NCBI GenBank assembly: GCA_030704615.1
Contig: CM060731.1
Span: 63,778,756-63,842,755 of the forward strand
Length of the DNA stretch: 64,000 bases
Direction of reading: 5' to 3'
From: Takakia lepidozioides
Taxonomy: Eukaryota; Streptophyta; Takakiopsida; Takakiales; Takakiaceae
The first letter of the stretch is position 1. Each line of letters begins with the position of its first letter. A model generated the notes under the pieces. It had not been told where the DNA came from. It made no database searches and saw only the letters and a program-made list of their open reading frames with translations. Both the position numbers and the translations under genes were made by a program. Of the stretch, positions 43,476 to 57,089 are shown in pieces.

Positions 43476-46400
43476 ATGGTTGTAGCATTAGCTTCTTATA
43501 TTCAGCACATGTTCAGAGTAAAGGCAGGTTGCATGCTGTTTTGCTCCAGAGAAAGTGCTCCAGAGAAGCACTTTCTCTGGAGCAGTCCGCAAGTGCATCT
43601 TGTTGTCTCAAGAGTGCGACACTGTGCTTCGCAGGAAGCACTTTCGTCTGCTCCAATAACCAGTGATAATCTTTCTCATAGCACTTTATTATCGGTGCCC
43701 TTAGGGGAGGGTGGAGTGGCACGGTCCTCTAGTCACCGTGCAGCGTCTTCATCACGAGGGAATCCAGGTACATCTCAAACCAGCTCAGACTCGTTGAGTC
43801 GACTTCATCAGCAACTAGAGGATCAGGCAGAAGGCAGGGATACAGGCAATCTGACAAAACCCTTAGATGGGGAGGAAGCCACCAAGCTGAGGGAGCGCCT
43901 CAGGGAGCAGAGATATAAGGGCATGCAAGCTATTCGCCACCGGATGAAGGGAAGAGGCCAGGCTGACGAGGATGGAGGGGAGAGTTTCTCATATGCTGTG
44001 GACCCAGACAGTCTGATTCCAGGGGAGTTTGTGGTCCACAAACGCGTGGGCGTTGGCCGATTCATTGGGACCAAATACGAGGTACATTGCAATCAATGTA
44101 TGAAGCAAGGTAGTTTGTTTGTTTGTTTCGTAGCGTTGAAATCTCTCAAACCGCTGGCCCCAGCCCTGTTGCTTGGTACCGTTGGAAATCCCTCGACGAG
44201 GAGGGTGCACCGACTTGGTTTCACAAAATTTGGAGCTACGGGCCGAGAATTATAGAAATATGAACAATTTTGGTCGCTGAAAATTCAACTAAATTACAAA
44301 ATTAAGTGTTGGAATGACACTGGAGGTCGCACTTGGGTCTCTACAGGGGAGACGCACTTGGATACATAGGAAATTGCACTTGGTCTTCGATTCCAATTCA
44401 TCACACATGGGCCAACGGCACAGGCTACCCTAGTCTGGATTAAAAGTGAGAGGTTTCAATTGCTTGTGGATACAGTGAAGGTCCCTCAAACAGTTTTTTT
44501 CCAGGTCGAGGATGGTTGTAATTTATTAATGGCACGGTACTAAAAGAAAAGCTCGTTGTGATGCCAGATTCCTGAGGGTAAGGAAAAACCAGCCAAATAC
44601 ATTTTTCTGAAGTATGCAGATGGTGTGGCAAAGTTGCGGGCCAAGCAGGCACACCGTCTCCTCTACAGATACCATTCGTAAGTGCACTCACTTTAAAGAA
44701 TAAAAAGGGAGAGGAGGAAAGGCAAACCCCCTCTCTCCCCATGTGTATAGCATGAGGAAAACTCTACTTTTTGTCATGGAAGAAAAAACGTGCTGAGAAA
44801 TAGGCCAACAAAGTCCTTGGAGTTGAAGGTGGAAATCCTTGATTTAGAGATGACCAACCAGTAATAGCTCGGATTCTTTGATGCAGGCCTGGTGAAACAG
44901 CAAGGGCACCTGCATTGAGCAAGTTGAACGATACAACAATATGGGAGAAGAGGAAGAATAATGGCAAGGTAGCTATTCAAAAGCTGGTGGTCAACATGAT
45001 GGAGCTCTACATTCATCGTCTGAGACAAACCCGCCCTCCTTATCCACGTACTAGTGCAGCTATGGCTGCCTTTGCTGCCAAGTTCCCCTACATGGCCACC
45101 CCCGACCAACAGCAGGTGCACATTCTACTCAGGTAGCCACCCCATTGTATGGTGTCCAGGCCCTGGACTTCAAACCTGGGTGTCATGCATCCTCTCATAT
45201 ACATTTAGCTTTTAACCTCACTCCCACAATGAAGATTTGTATGATGGCTGTAGTATCTTAACACCCACTGTTGGGAGCTGATGGACTTGGTAGGCAGTTT
45301 TGGCAGCTGGTCACGGCTTTTATGATGAAGTCAATGGTGTGAGACTTTGTGATTGACAAGTCAATATTAAGGCTGCAATTTCTACGTAGTGCTAGTTTAG
45401 GTTTTATCTTGGATTTGTTTGGCTTACATTTCAATGCCTGTATGGAGTTGTTACTCTGTACTAGATGATTTCCTGGATTGTGCTTGCGCATTGGCCATTT
45501 GTGAAAAAGTGGAGTTGGTGCATGGTTGCACTGTTGCTGAGCCGAGCATTCGTCAGGGTGTTTCCCAGAATTGTCCTAGACAGTAAGTGCCATGATAGTC
45601 CCTTCCCTGCTAGGCATTTATAGAGATGAGAAATATGATTCAGACTAACAGATTCACTAACGGTGTGGCAGGCATTCCTAGATGTGGAGAAGGACATGAC
45701 AGAGAGGGAAACACCCATGGACCGACTCATTTGTGGGGATGTTGGATTTGGGAAGACAGAGGTTGCGCTGCGTGCTATCTTTACTGCAACTTCTGCAAGC
45801 AAGCAAGTTATGGTGCTCGCCCCCACTACTGTTCTAGCCAAACAACACTTTGATGTGGTTTGTGAGAGATTTGCTGCTTATCCGCATATCAAAGTGGCTC
45901 TCCTCAGTCGTTTTCAGGTACGGTGTATTGTCCCCTGCATCGCATTGTCTTATGCCCAATGAATGGGTAAGTCCTAGTGGCTTGAGAGCGCAGGTTTGCT
46001 ACCTTGTAATTGTGATTCCAAGAAGTGTTGAAGTTTCTAATATAGTGGATTGGCAGCTCCATTCTGTTGGGTTCCAGAGGGAGTGCATAGTGGATTGTTA
46101 CAGTCCAAGCTACCAGCACAGCTATCCTCTAGCTGCTATGCCGGTTCCCCACTTCGTGCTGACATTTCCTTGATTTGCCGCATGTTATTTCGTCTTGCCA
46201 AAGCAGAACCTCTGACATCAGCATACCTGGACAGAGCCACCACCTCTCGTGATCTCAGGCACTAGTCTTCTCGCATGGACGTGTTCCGATTGCATCAGAG
46301 GAGTGTTAGGTAGCACCTTGCAAAGTCTTCTTTAGGTGTTGGTCGCTTTTTGTCTGTGAAGTTCAGGTGGATGACCTTTTCTTCTGTGATTGTGGGTGGA

Positions 46401-49400
46401 GCAGAAAGAGTCAGAGAAGAGGGAGGTGGTAGCAGGAATTCATGAGGGCAGCCTGAGCATTGTGGTGGGCACACATGCGCTATTGGGCAGTCAGATTCGT
46501 TATCATAACCTGGGGCTTTTGGTCGTTGACGAGGAGCAGGTATATCCCCCCATTTGCTATTAATTCAAAGCATGAGATGGGTGGATGAATGAGTAGTACA
46601 GAGGGTGACTGACACCTTTTGTCTGTTCGTGTTTGTTAACATTCTGCCAGAGGGGATAGGCGGTACCATTACAGCAGCATACTTTCACACTGATTGTTCT
46701 GGCATAAATCTGAATCTCTCTCCTTGCAGATACTAATGGCAAAGACCACTTTGCATTAGCCTAGAAAATCCGGTCATAGTCTCTGGCACCAACGATGACT
46801 GGGTTGCATGTTGGGTTGGACAGAGATTTGGGGTCAGGCAGAAGGAGCGGATAACGTCCCTTAAGACAACTGTGGATGTGCTAACGTTATCTGCCACGCC
46901 AATCCCTCGGACTCTTTACTTGGCACTTAGCGGCTTTCGAGATGCAAGGTAACAGCATTATTCCTCTTGTTTCTCAGACTGGTGGTAGTTTAGCACAAGG
47001 CTTAGTGGTATTAAAATGTGCTGCTGGCATAATGGGATGCTTTGCTTGTATCCTGGTGTATTCGTGGCTCCTTAATGCCAATCATGGAGTAAGTTGATTA
47101 ATCACCATATCTGTAACCATGTAATGGCCAACTACGATTGATTAAATAACTTAAAAGACAAGACACCCTTCAAAATTTCACATTTAGATTGAAAGAGAAT
47201 GAGCATCTCACAGTCATCTTTAAAGAAGGGAGGACTTCCAGCAGTGGCTGTCACTGGGGGCAAGGCACTTGATTTTAGCCAAGTGATGGTTTCTGCTTGT
47301 CCAGTTTATTGATCCACACCATTCACCTATCATTAATCTCATTTTGGTTTTATATATGGGGAACATTAGCCCAACAATGTGCAGCTGTAGTTTTGTTTGC
47401 GCAGAGGCTTTACCCAAGGAAGATGCACTACATATTTGTCCACCATCCTTGAAGATGTCTTCAGCTCGTTGCATGTCTTTGTTCATGTTTTGATTCTTGT
47501 TCTTTTCTGTTTTCTGTTTTCTGTTGGACTTGGGGCCAAATATATACATTTGCAAACAATAACTTGTCTCTTTGATTTTGTGGCCTGACTTATTTTTCTT
47601 CTCTTTCAGTCTGATAACAACACCGCCTCCAGAAAGACGCCCCATCACCACACATTTGCTGGAGTTCCACGAAGAAAAAGTGAAGTCCGCAATAGACTTT
47701 GAGCTCAAGCGTGGTGGGCAAGTATTCTATGTGGTTCCACGTGTGAAAGGTTCTATCTCCGTTCTACTTTTTCCATTGGTCCTTGGGAACACCCGTGGAC
47801 ACTCTAAAGTTTTTCCTCCATTGTCTGACCTTCTTTGACTGACACGTCCTATCTGTTACGTCCCTACTACAGCAAAGTCTAAATTTCTTCCAAACATGAC
47901 AGCAACAAGCTCATTAGGCAGGAGCTGATGTAACTCCACGTCAAGGGGATCTGGAGATTGCAACACCCCTTTTCAGCCAAGCTGCAGTGCTATCATGATA
48001 CCTTTCTGGTCCTCCGTGATGCCAGAATCATACAACCCCCATTATTTGTTTGCACTGGTTTCTACATCTCTATTACAGGTATTTGGATGGTTCAGGGTGG
48101 GATTCCACAGTCTTGAGGATGGAGACAGGCAGATGGGAGAAAGTGTAACGTTTTGAATGCTTATGCTCTGCCTGTGATACTGAAGATGGGCAGGAGATTG
48201 AGATTAAGACTGAGGAACAGTTCTTCTTTTGCTGTCTACTCTACTATGAAATTAGGGGCTGCTACTACTGCCTCTTCAGAGACAGTCAATCCCTGACTGA
48301 TATCTTCCATTTTGAGGACCAGATTTACCTGGCGGCATATCTTCATGAGGCTCTCAAACTTAGAGAATCTCTAGTTTTGAAATAATAGACTTGGGGCTTC
48401 TTTAGGATCCCATTTTTTCCTTGTTCCTTGCTTTCTTTTGTCCCATACGCTCTTTGAGTGGACTGTGGATGTTATGACTGTTTCTTTCTCCCTCTTTCTC
48501 CCTCTTTCTTCTGTCAGGAGTGTGCGCAAGACATTGGATCTCCAAGCAACATTTGTGGTTTTTGACTAGTACTTTTTCTTTCTAGTGTTGTGGGTCCCCA
48601 ATTTCTTTGGATGACACGGTTTGCACATTGTGTCCCTACTGCCATAAAATCCAAAAGGCTGGAAATTTCTTCCACACATGACTGCAACAAGCGCTAATGG
48701 AACTTTAATTTCAGCAGAGCTTGAAACCACAGAATCTTACAAGAAAGCTGCAGTTCTACCACTCTGGTAGAGGGGACAACCAGGAGCGTGCTGACCACTT
48801 GTGCCTTGCTTGTGCTAGAGTGACAGATGGAGATTGAGACTGAAGAACTTTTTTTTTCTTATACTGCCTCCCTCTACCTTGACATCCGGGGTGAATAGTA
48901 TTTTCTACTCCGGACAGCCAATGTCCACGAGGCTCTCCACGTTAGACACCCTTGAAGTTGGCAGGCTCATAAGTGTCACAGTCGCTCTTCTCTGAGATGG
49001 TTTTGTTCTGTGTGGGCTAAATGCGGGTGTCTTGTGGCTTCTGCCTCTTCCTCTTCCCCTGTTTTTGTTGAGGTTGCTTTTGGTCTGAAGGTTGTTTGCT
49101 TGCCAAGGTTGTGCGCAAAGTTTTGGTTTGTGAAGTTTGTTCTTCTGTGTTTCCCCCTTTGTCACAAAAGGGGAAAAGAGGGAGAGCAAACAGTGGAGGA
49201 CTGATGTGCTATGAACTTCTTTGGAAATGTGATGTTCAGGAATTGAAGATACACAAACGGTTTTGGAGTCATATTTTCCAGATGTGCGCATTGCTGTAGC
49301 CCATGGCCAGGTTTCTTTTTCTCCCATAGCTGTCGTGCAAAGTAGATGGGGTCCTTGACCTTGCTTGAGCTTGTCTTCAATCAAGAGGCAAGCTTTGAAT

Positions 49401-52400
49401 TTTAATTCTAGTCTATGTCCCTCCGAGGAAGTCCTTTGAAAGGGCAACCAGTGAGAGCAGGGTCAAATCAACGAGACCACTTCATGAAAACGGTGTATAG
49501 TCTAGCCAATTTTGGTGAAAATCATGATTATCATACCTATTGATATGCCGCAAGTAATTCTCTTGGGAGATTATGGGGACAGCAAAGTGCATATGCATTG
49601 GAGGAGTCCATGGAACGGTTTGCAGAAGGCGAGACTCTTATTCTTCTCTGCACCAGCATTGTGGAGAGTGGGCTTGACATTTGCCGTGTAAACACTATCA
49701 TCATTGAGGATGTCCAGCTCTTTGGTCTTGCCCAGCTCTACCAGGTTTACTCAGTTCCCTTGTCCCCTAGAGCATGAGAGAAGACCCAGCTCCAATATCT
49801 ACCTCTAATGTGTATCTGAGGACATGTTTTTGCTTTGCTCTAATCTGTCTTTATTTATTCTGTAATGGTTGACGTAGTTTCACAAATCTGTTCCTTCTGG
49901 ATTGTTTTTATCAGTATCCGGATACAGCCATCGAGTGCCATGTATAGCAAAGTCGATGGGGTGTCTTGTGTAATGGAAAGCCTGTGCTTGTGGGTGTGCA
50001 GTTGCGGGGAAGAGTAGGAAGGGCTGACCGAGAGGCACACGCTTACATGTTTCACCCTCGGAAGGAGCTTCTCTCAGATGATGCCGTGGTGAGTTGATAT
50101 ACGATAGATCTGAAGTGTTGCATTGAGCTCAATGACAGTGAAATTCAGATCACACAGATGTATCGATGAAGGCAGATTTATTGCTGGCATTTTCTTGTTC
50201 CTATGCCCAAAAAAGTCCTCCCATGGAATTTTCAATTTTCAAACTCACATCTCAAGGAGTGTTTTGTCTTTCTTGTAGAGTTGAGGTGTTCATAGAGCCA
50301 CCAAACTTCACAAACCTCCTGGGAGCGTTGTGGTCTCTGATATGTACTATCCTCAAGGTGTGCTTACAAAGTCAGATTGATGGTACCATTTGGCCTGTGA
50401 TGATGGTGTACTGCCTGCTTGCATTAGAAGGTGGCAGTTGTGGGAAGCCAGGCTTCATCCTGAGACCTTTCTGGTCTTTTGTGGTTGCAGAAGGTTGGCA
50501 GGGAAGAGATTTCCTTTACTAACACAAGTCATACTTGCCTGCATAGTTTGTTACCATTGCATGTATGCATTCAGTTTGGAATGCGTCAGTAAATGCTTAG
50601 TGCCCCACTTGACGTGACTATGTTACTATCAACTGGCAGGAGCGATTGGTGGCGTTGGAAGACTGTTGTGGATTAGGACAAGGCTTCCAACTGGCAGAGC
50701 GTGATATGGCAATTCGGGGGATTGGAAGTGTCTTTGGGGAAAAGCAAAGTGGGGATGTTGCCAAAATTGGGGTTGATCTCTACCTTGAAATGTTGTTTGA
50801 GGGCCTATCCAAGGTAGTGCATTCTCAACCCTTGTCAGACTGATGACCAAATCTTCAATTCAGTTTTCATTGGACACTGCATGTGTTTCAAGCTCTTAAG
50901 GTAGACCTTAATCTCTGATCATGTTATCATATTGTGTAGTACATTTGCAGTATAGTGCATGCTACTCATAATGTAGTTGTCAGGTATTTAAGGGGACAGT
51001 GGGGAAGGATAGAGTTAAAGTCCTTGTGCTCATTGTCTTTATGGTGTTACATCAATGGGGTTGTAGGTGGATCATCAAAACCTACCTCGACTTGAGTATG
51101 ATGATGTTCAGGTGAGGCCAAGCCTTAAGTGTTGGAGTTTTTGTCTCTGAAATTCTCCAGGGTAAACGTAGGAGATATGGTAATGAAGCAACTGGCTAGA
51201 GTATTCCTGCTCTGGGGCTGGACAGTTGGCTATACTGATGGGGTGGCCAGCTAAAAACATCCCAAGTGCAACTACACTAGGCAGAGTGGTCAGGATTACT
51301 GCACTTCAATAAATAGCAAGCCACAGAAATGACTGACAGCAGGAGCTAAACAGTTGTGACCAGTCCAGTGTACTCTCTTTTTTATTTCTGGAGGGAAGGC
51401 AGAAGCATCCCACAGTGTGAACCTCAACAGAACCTTGGCAAGTCTAAAGAAGCCCACCCTGGCAGGGCCAAGCGCAAACAGACCAGGAGTGGTTTATTCC
51501 ACCGTTCCAGTAAAATCCAAGTCAAAATCTCTGGACAAATGTAATATCATGCCTTCCTACCTCTCTGGGAAGCTCTATACCTCATGAGGGTCGTGGGCAC
51601 CTAGAAATGGTTCACACACCCTGTGGATTGAGATGGGGTGTTGGAGTAAGCCATCCCCTGAGGCTTAAATCTGTTCTCTCTGTATACTCAGGAAGTAGAC
51701 ACAGTACCATTTCCTTTTCTCTGTCGTGCACTCTATGAGATCCAAGGCAGATAGTATTCTCTTTAAATTATTCCAGTGTTTGACCGCCTGCCAGAATATC
51801 ACATGAGGTGATTTGTCTTTAGGCATCTTTTTTTGATGTCGTTGGTGTGGTTTTGTCCTGTGGGCCCCGGTTCCCTGTGGGACATCTCAAACTTTTTTCT
51901 CCCTTCCTTTTCTGTGTGTGTGTATCTCGTAAGGGCTGTAAGGTTTCTGTGGAAGTGATAAATTCTTATTTCTCCTTCTGGGCCTCTGGTGGACAGAATA
52001 AACTTGTGTTTCTCAGTTACTCTCTACCTGCTTGCCTGTCTTGCGCTGGCGGTGGAAGATTATCTAACAGCATGATTAGGTTCAGCCTAGGGCCTGCCAG
52101 GTCTACATTCAAAGGAGAGGTGGAGTATATTGTTCTGACCTGTATGAAATTTGTGGACGTCATGAAGTTTGTTTGTTTCTTTTCTTTCTCTAATTTTGTC
52201 TAACAAGAAGATATTCACCTAGGGCCTCCGAAGTCAACATTCACAGGAGAGATGGAGTGATCTTTCTGCCTCTACAGTGTTTGTGGACTGACTTTCTTTT
52301 CTTTCTCTGACTTAACCTAACGATAGGGCTTAACCTTGAGATTGTTTACTCGTGGACTGTGGAACAGCTCGAGTTGGAGGTTGATACGCACATTCCAGGT

Positions 52401-53183
52401 GAATATATCTCAAGTGCTGCCCAGCGTGAGAAAGTGATGAAACATGCCGAGCGGGCTGCCAGGGACAGCATGCGAGCCCTTATGCTCTTCACTAATCGCC
52501 TACGCAGTGACTATGGTCAGGAACCCCACACTATTGAGGTACCTTCATACCCTGTTCTGATGTGGTCGAGTGCCAAGGTTCGAACCACGGATGAATCAGA
52601 GCCATTGAGAAGGCCTCCAAAGTGAATGGCTGGCAAATGGCTTGCTACTTCTATCTCCTGCCTGGTAGACTAATGTATGACTGTGTTTGCTGATATTCTC
52701 ACTCTCACACTCAGGTATTCATCCATGGTTGTCAGATGTTATTGAAGACCATGTATGTGAAACGGATAGCAGCAGACCTTGGTATTCATCGTATTCGGAC
52801 AAGGGGCAAGACAGTTGTAATGGAAACCAGCATGGAGCTTGAAGCTTTTGACATGCTGACCTGTGCTATAACTTCGGACTCCCTTCGTGCCTCCCTGACC
52901 TATGAAAGTGATCGCATTGAGGTACATCTCTTTCTTTTATGTCTCCATGTTCCCCCCCATTTTCAAGAGAGCAAGTGGCTGTCTTTCTCTCATTTGTCTG
53001 CCACCCAACGTATGTAGAAAATGATCCGGAGGTAGAGGATATTGGCTTAAAAATGGGTTGGGCTGGAGTGTGGTGCAGATGAAGGGGCTGATAGGGCTCC
53101 CTGTAGAAAGGCAAATGGAACGAATATTTGACTGCTTGGCGGAGATGCGCAATGGCCTCCCCTCCTTTGTGAAGTACATCTGA
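43476..53183 (+). CDS. chloroplast-type transcription-repair coupling factor (Mfd-like helicase), 15 exons
   Basis: This is an SF2 DNA translocase that in bacteria removes stalled RNA polymerase and recruits excision repair; the plant homologue is expected in plastids. Exons are 43476-44081, 44568-44677, 44887-45115, 45672-45917, 46405-46539, 46824-46948, 47610-47749, 49240-49310, 49583-49744, 50002-50088, 50640-50813, 51067-51111, 52368-52538, 52736-52921 and 53079-53183. All join in phase at GT-AG borders, giving 863 residues. A variable N-terminus (likely transit peptide) precedes the RNA-polymerase-binding CarD-like domain ([19 protein letters not shown]). Helicase motifs follow: Walker [57 protein letters not shown]. 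The C-terminus resembles plant TRCF ([12 protein letters not shown]). As in other plant homologues, the UvrB-like part of bacterial Mfd is absent. Introns contain repeat debris, but no exon has a lesion. Confidence 0.93.
44082..44567. repeat. TRCF intron 1 with SINE and 'AAGTGC' repeat fragments
   Basis: Positions 44160-44225 match, in reverse orientation, the tail of the tRNA-related repeat at 5.4 and 57.4 kb. Positions 44300-44420 are an inverted piece of the 'cccaagtgcgacctctaggg' family of 55.9-58.3 kb. Both families therefore insert into transcribed DNA. Confidence 0.6.
47750..49239. other. TRCF intron 7 (longest intron)
   Basis: The intron is 1.5 kb. It holds pyrimidine-rich runs (48480-48510) and two copies of a segment around 'aaatttcttccaaacatgac' with 'gcaacaagc' (47880 and 48665), which suggests an old internal duplication. 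No coding domain was found. Confidence 0.5.
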
Positions 53184-55870
53184 TGCACATTAGCTTTCCT
53201 TAAGGGTTGCGATGAGGCAATTCTTCCTCTCACATGTATAGTCTCTAATCATCCTCAAAATTTGGTGGAGAGCTTTACAATTCAAATCTAATGATTCCAA
53301 ATGAAGTCATTTCTTCAGTGTATTGCGTTTGCTGCCTTTCCTTCCTTTCCTTCCTTTCTTTCCTTCCTATTTCTCCTTTGGGTTATGTCAGCACTTTGTT
53401 TTTTTCACAGTAGTTAGATTACTCAGTCATTTGGGATCGATCGGATTTGAACCGACAGCTTCATGCTAGCAAAACATGCGCTCTACCGATTGAACTACGT
53501 CACATGCACAGTTGCCTGTTTTTCAGTCATGGTTTGCCAGGGGCCCCAGCAATTCTTAGAAAGTCAATGGCTGTGTCATGGAGAGGATTGTTTTAATAGT
53601 GATGGACTTTCCTGTTTGACAAGGAGGTGGATTGTGTCTGTTTTATGTCTGTTGTAAATCGCCTGCAGCTATCACAGGATGCCACTATGCCAGTATGATA
53701 AAAAAGAAACCATTCATTTTGATGTAGTGGAGGACCAAGTGTATTCAACCATAGAATCGATGCTATCAGATGGTTAGTATGTAAGATGGATTGGCTCAAG
53801 CGCTGTCTAGTGCCTCTGGGTTGGAGGGCCTGAAGGCTTTCACAAGCAGAGTCTTTTTCCTTATCTACCATTGAGTTTTCTACTGCTGTGTGAGGGAAGG
53901 GGATGGTCTGCATACCCCAAAATGAAACAGCGCGATCTGACAAAATTCAAAGGATGACACGGCACATGACAGAACAAGGGTACATTCAGACCTGTTGCCG
54001 CGGACATCTTGCCTTGCAGAAAAGCTTGAAGCTACAGAGAGGAAACTTCTCAGATAGAGAGGCCTGGAGAAGTCATCACTGTTCCCTACATCAAACGCGG
54101 TGACCTCAGCTTGGTCAATGGCTTGCTCCTTTTATCTACGGACACCCGCATGGTCAATCCATTTCTTCTCATGGGGTTGCAAGGATCGCAGTTGTCAATG
54201 GAAACAAACATTACCACAAGCTGCAACCCAGCTGAAGCAGCCTGAAAGTTCCAAGGCTGTAAGTATAAGACGGATTCTAAGTCCATGTCGAGTTTCGAAA
54301 GGTGGCTTTCACACATGAAGGTATATGCCCTTCCACATAAAGATCTCAAAGGAAATGTCCTTAAATATATACCCCCAGATGAAATTATCCAAATGCTTTT
54401 TGCTTGCTTTTTGGCATGCAATGAAAGGCCAGATTTTGAGATGGCCACCAAAATGCCCTTCAAAATGATGAAACAATCTCAAATTAGAGTGCCTGAAACT
54501 ACCTACCCCTCTAGAGATAAGATGCACAGAATTCTTTTCTATCTTCCCAGCTCCGAAGGCACATTTAGTGAACGCCTTGAAGCTCTTGCTGCTTTCCCAT
54601 CCCAAAGCAGTAGGTAGTTTACTTTAGCTTTGCCACTGCCCTTCTTTGTGATTGACACTCTATTCCTGAATCAGCAAATCTCCTTCTGGTTTGTTTTTTT
54701 TTCTTTAAGGAAAAGGGGATAGAGGCCCTTGTAAATCATATTAAAAAGGCACAAGGCCTAGAAACAAGGGTCTGCAGCATCTCAGGCTGAGAGCAACCGA
54801 ATATCACAAGGGGAAGTCAAGTGGTCTGACAGTCGTAGGCATCACTGTCTTCATAAAGTAAGGAGCTCGTTGTGGCAATAAGGTGGGTTCAACAAGTGTG
54901 ATTGTGGAGTGACCAATGCACAGTTTCCTCTCTGATGCCTTGGGCGAACCTCTATGCGTATTACAGCTTTTGATGGTGCACCGTATATATCCTCTCGCAG
55001 CTAGAGCCTTCTCTTCCTCCGTTTGAGGCAAGTTGGCTGTGGAATCAAGAGGTGGAATCTGTAGCTGCTGAGAGGTCATCACTAACAGTGAAGGCTAATC
55101 TGCTGAGATATCACTAGATTTTATCCTCAACTAAATTTCAATATTACCAAGCTTTGGATTTTCTAAAACGTTAAGTGGGATAAGGGGAACTGCCTTTGAA
55201 ACAGTGCAGATTATGAACTGGACACTAGTTTGATTCTCAAGACATGCAGTCTATCGGCAAATCTATATTGTCCCTACCGCAAATGTACACTCCGCTCAAT
55301 ACACTTCAGTCCTCTTCAATTTTGATCAGCTCAGACAGCACTGTTCACGGTACAAATATTTACCATCGAAATGAGCAACTTTCGAGAAGATGCCTTATCC
55401 CCATCTAAGTAGACCCTAATCGGCTGCCAGTATCTCTCCCTCTTCCCCCTACAGTACTCCCCTCTCTCCCCAGTGCACTGATGCGGAGACTGATAGGATC
55501 TAACTCGGTTGTCTCAAGTACGCTAATAATCTAGTCGACGTTCGTGGATCTGGCAGCATGCGTTCTCGCTCCAACGGTTGTCAGGAAAAGGTGACGGCGC
55601 AAATATATCAGTCAGGCTTTCCAAGATTTCAACATGTGAGAACGTCCATCTTTCTATCGTCCATCCCCACACTTTACTACACTGAGCAGGTCATATTTTT
55701 ATCATGCACTTGAGCAGGTAGCCCAGTGGTTGGGTGTTTGTGCCTTGCCTGTACATAACCTAGGTGATCCTGTGCCTTCAGACCCTCCATTGGGCCCTCG
55801 ATGGCCTGTGTGTTGAGCAGTAGGCTCTATAAATTCACTGGATGTTAAAGAAACTTTATCTTTATCTTTA
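53184..55870. other. downstream of TRCF: short exon-like frames, no recognised gene
   Basis: A CT-rich microsatellite lies at 53335-53375 and a tRNA-like sequence at 53432-53510. At 54066-54245 a stop-free plus frame reads EVITVPYIKRGDLSLVNGLL and on to NPAEAA. At 54285-54617 another reads FERWLSHMKVYALPHKDLKG and on. Both look protein-like but I do not recognise them, and no complete gene could be built. The rest shows nothing. Confidence 0.35.
53432..53510 (-). tRNA. tRNA-like sequence, probably a pseudogene (anticodon UGC-like)
   Basis: On the minus strand, TAGTTCAATCGGTAGAGC forms a D arm, CATGT/GCATG closes a 7-base loop TTTGCTA (anticodon TGC, Ala-like), and GTCGG/CCGAT closes TTCAAAT as a T arm. 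The acceptor strand 3' part CGATCCC has no proper partner: the 5' part reads TGTGACG, with at least three mismatches. T at position 37 is unusual. It looks like an organelle-type tRNA copy in decay. Confidence 0.45.
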
Positions 55871-56539
55871 CACTTCTAACTCTATATATACTAAGGTAGC
55901 CTGTGCCGTTGGCCCAATCATCCAAGTCCAAGTGCAATCCCCTATGTATCAAAGTGCGTCTCCTACTCCGAGGCCCAAATGCGACCTCTAGGGTAGCCCG
56001 TGCCCTTGGCCCAAGTGTCCGGTGTCGTCTAAGTCCAAGTGCATGTGTGAATAATTGAAATCTAAGACCAAGTGCAATTTCATATGTCCCTATTGCGTCT
56101 CCTATGTCGAAGCCCATTTAAGCCCAAGTGCAATTTCATATGTACCCCAATGCGTCTCCTATGTCGAGGCCCAAGTGCGACCTCTAGTGTAGCCTATGCC
56201 GTTGGCCCATGTGTAAAAAATTGAAATCTAAACCCAAGTGCAATCTTCTATTCATGTATCCAAGTGCATCTCCCATGTAGAGGCCCAAGTGCAACCTCCA
56301 GTGTCCAATGTCATCTAAGTCCAAGTGCAATCCCAAAGCCCACTTTGCTATTTGTGCAATCTCCCTTTTCGAGGCTTCATATATTGATATATCCACTTTG
56401 CTATTTTTCATGAATTTCCAACGACCAAAAACACTTGAAATACCAAATCTGCCCAATAAAAGAAGTATGACGCTCTCGAAGGGAGCGTAACTTATGGTGT
56501 CACTTGATCCCGAAGGGCTACTGGCTTCCAGTAGGAGGT

Positions 56540-56645
56540 GGACACCTTCATGACACACCAGACGGTGGTTTGAACCCACAACCACATCCAACGTGGTATG
56601 TGCCCATTACCACTGGACTACATGTTGGTTGTCAATCTGCCACAT
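56540..56645 (-). repeat. tRNA-like sequence (A- and B-box), possible SINE head
   Basis: On the minus strand, TAGTCCAGTGGTAATGGGC resembles an A-box/D arm and GTGGGTTCAAACCAC a B-box/T arm, with a CACAT/ATGTG stem between them. The anticodon loop is too long (10 bases) and the acceptor ends do not pair. It is therefore tRNA-derived rather than a working tRNA. Confidence 0.4.
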
Positions 56646-57089
56646 GATGGCCCAATCATAGCTCCAAGAAAGCCCACTTTGCTATTTTTTTCGAATTTCC
56701 GAATCTCCTATGTCGTGGCCCAAATGCAACCTCGAGGGTAGTCTTTGCCATTGGCCCAAGTGTTTAATGTCATCTAAGTCCAAGTGCAATCCCCTACGTA
56801 TCTAGAGACCCTCATGTTTGGGAGATCTAGGCCTAGGGTAGCCTGCGCCATTGGCCCATGTGTGAAGAATTGAAATCTAAGCATAAGTGCAATTTCTTAT
56901 GTATCCAAGAAGGTCTCCTATGTCGAGGCCCAAGTGCGATCTCTAGTGTAGCCTATGCCATTGGCCCAAGTGTGAAGAACTGAAATTTAAGCCCAAGTGC
57001 AATTTTCTATTCATGTATCCAAGCGCATCTCCCATGTAGAGGCCCAATGTCCAATGTCATCTAAGTCCAAGTGCATTTTTTTTTTCTTT

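Noticed and set aside
52327-52367. Starting TRCF exon 13 at the TAG before GGCTTAACC
   Set aside because: That start is out of phase with exon 12. The acceptor at 52367 joins in phase and aligns [14 protein letters not shown] with the family.
53432-53510. A functional tRNA gene
   Set aside because: The acceptor stem has at least three mismatches and position 37 is atypical.
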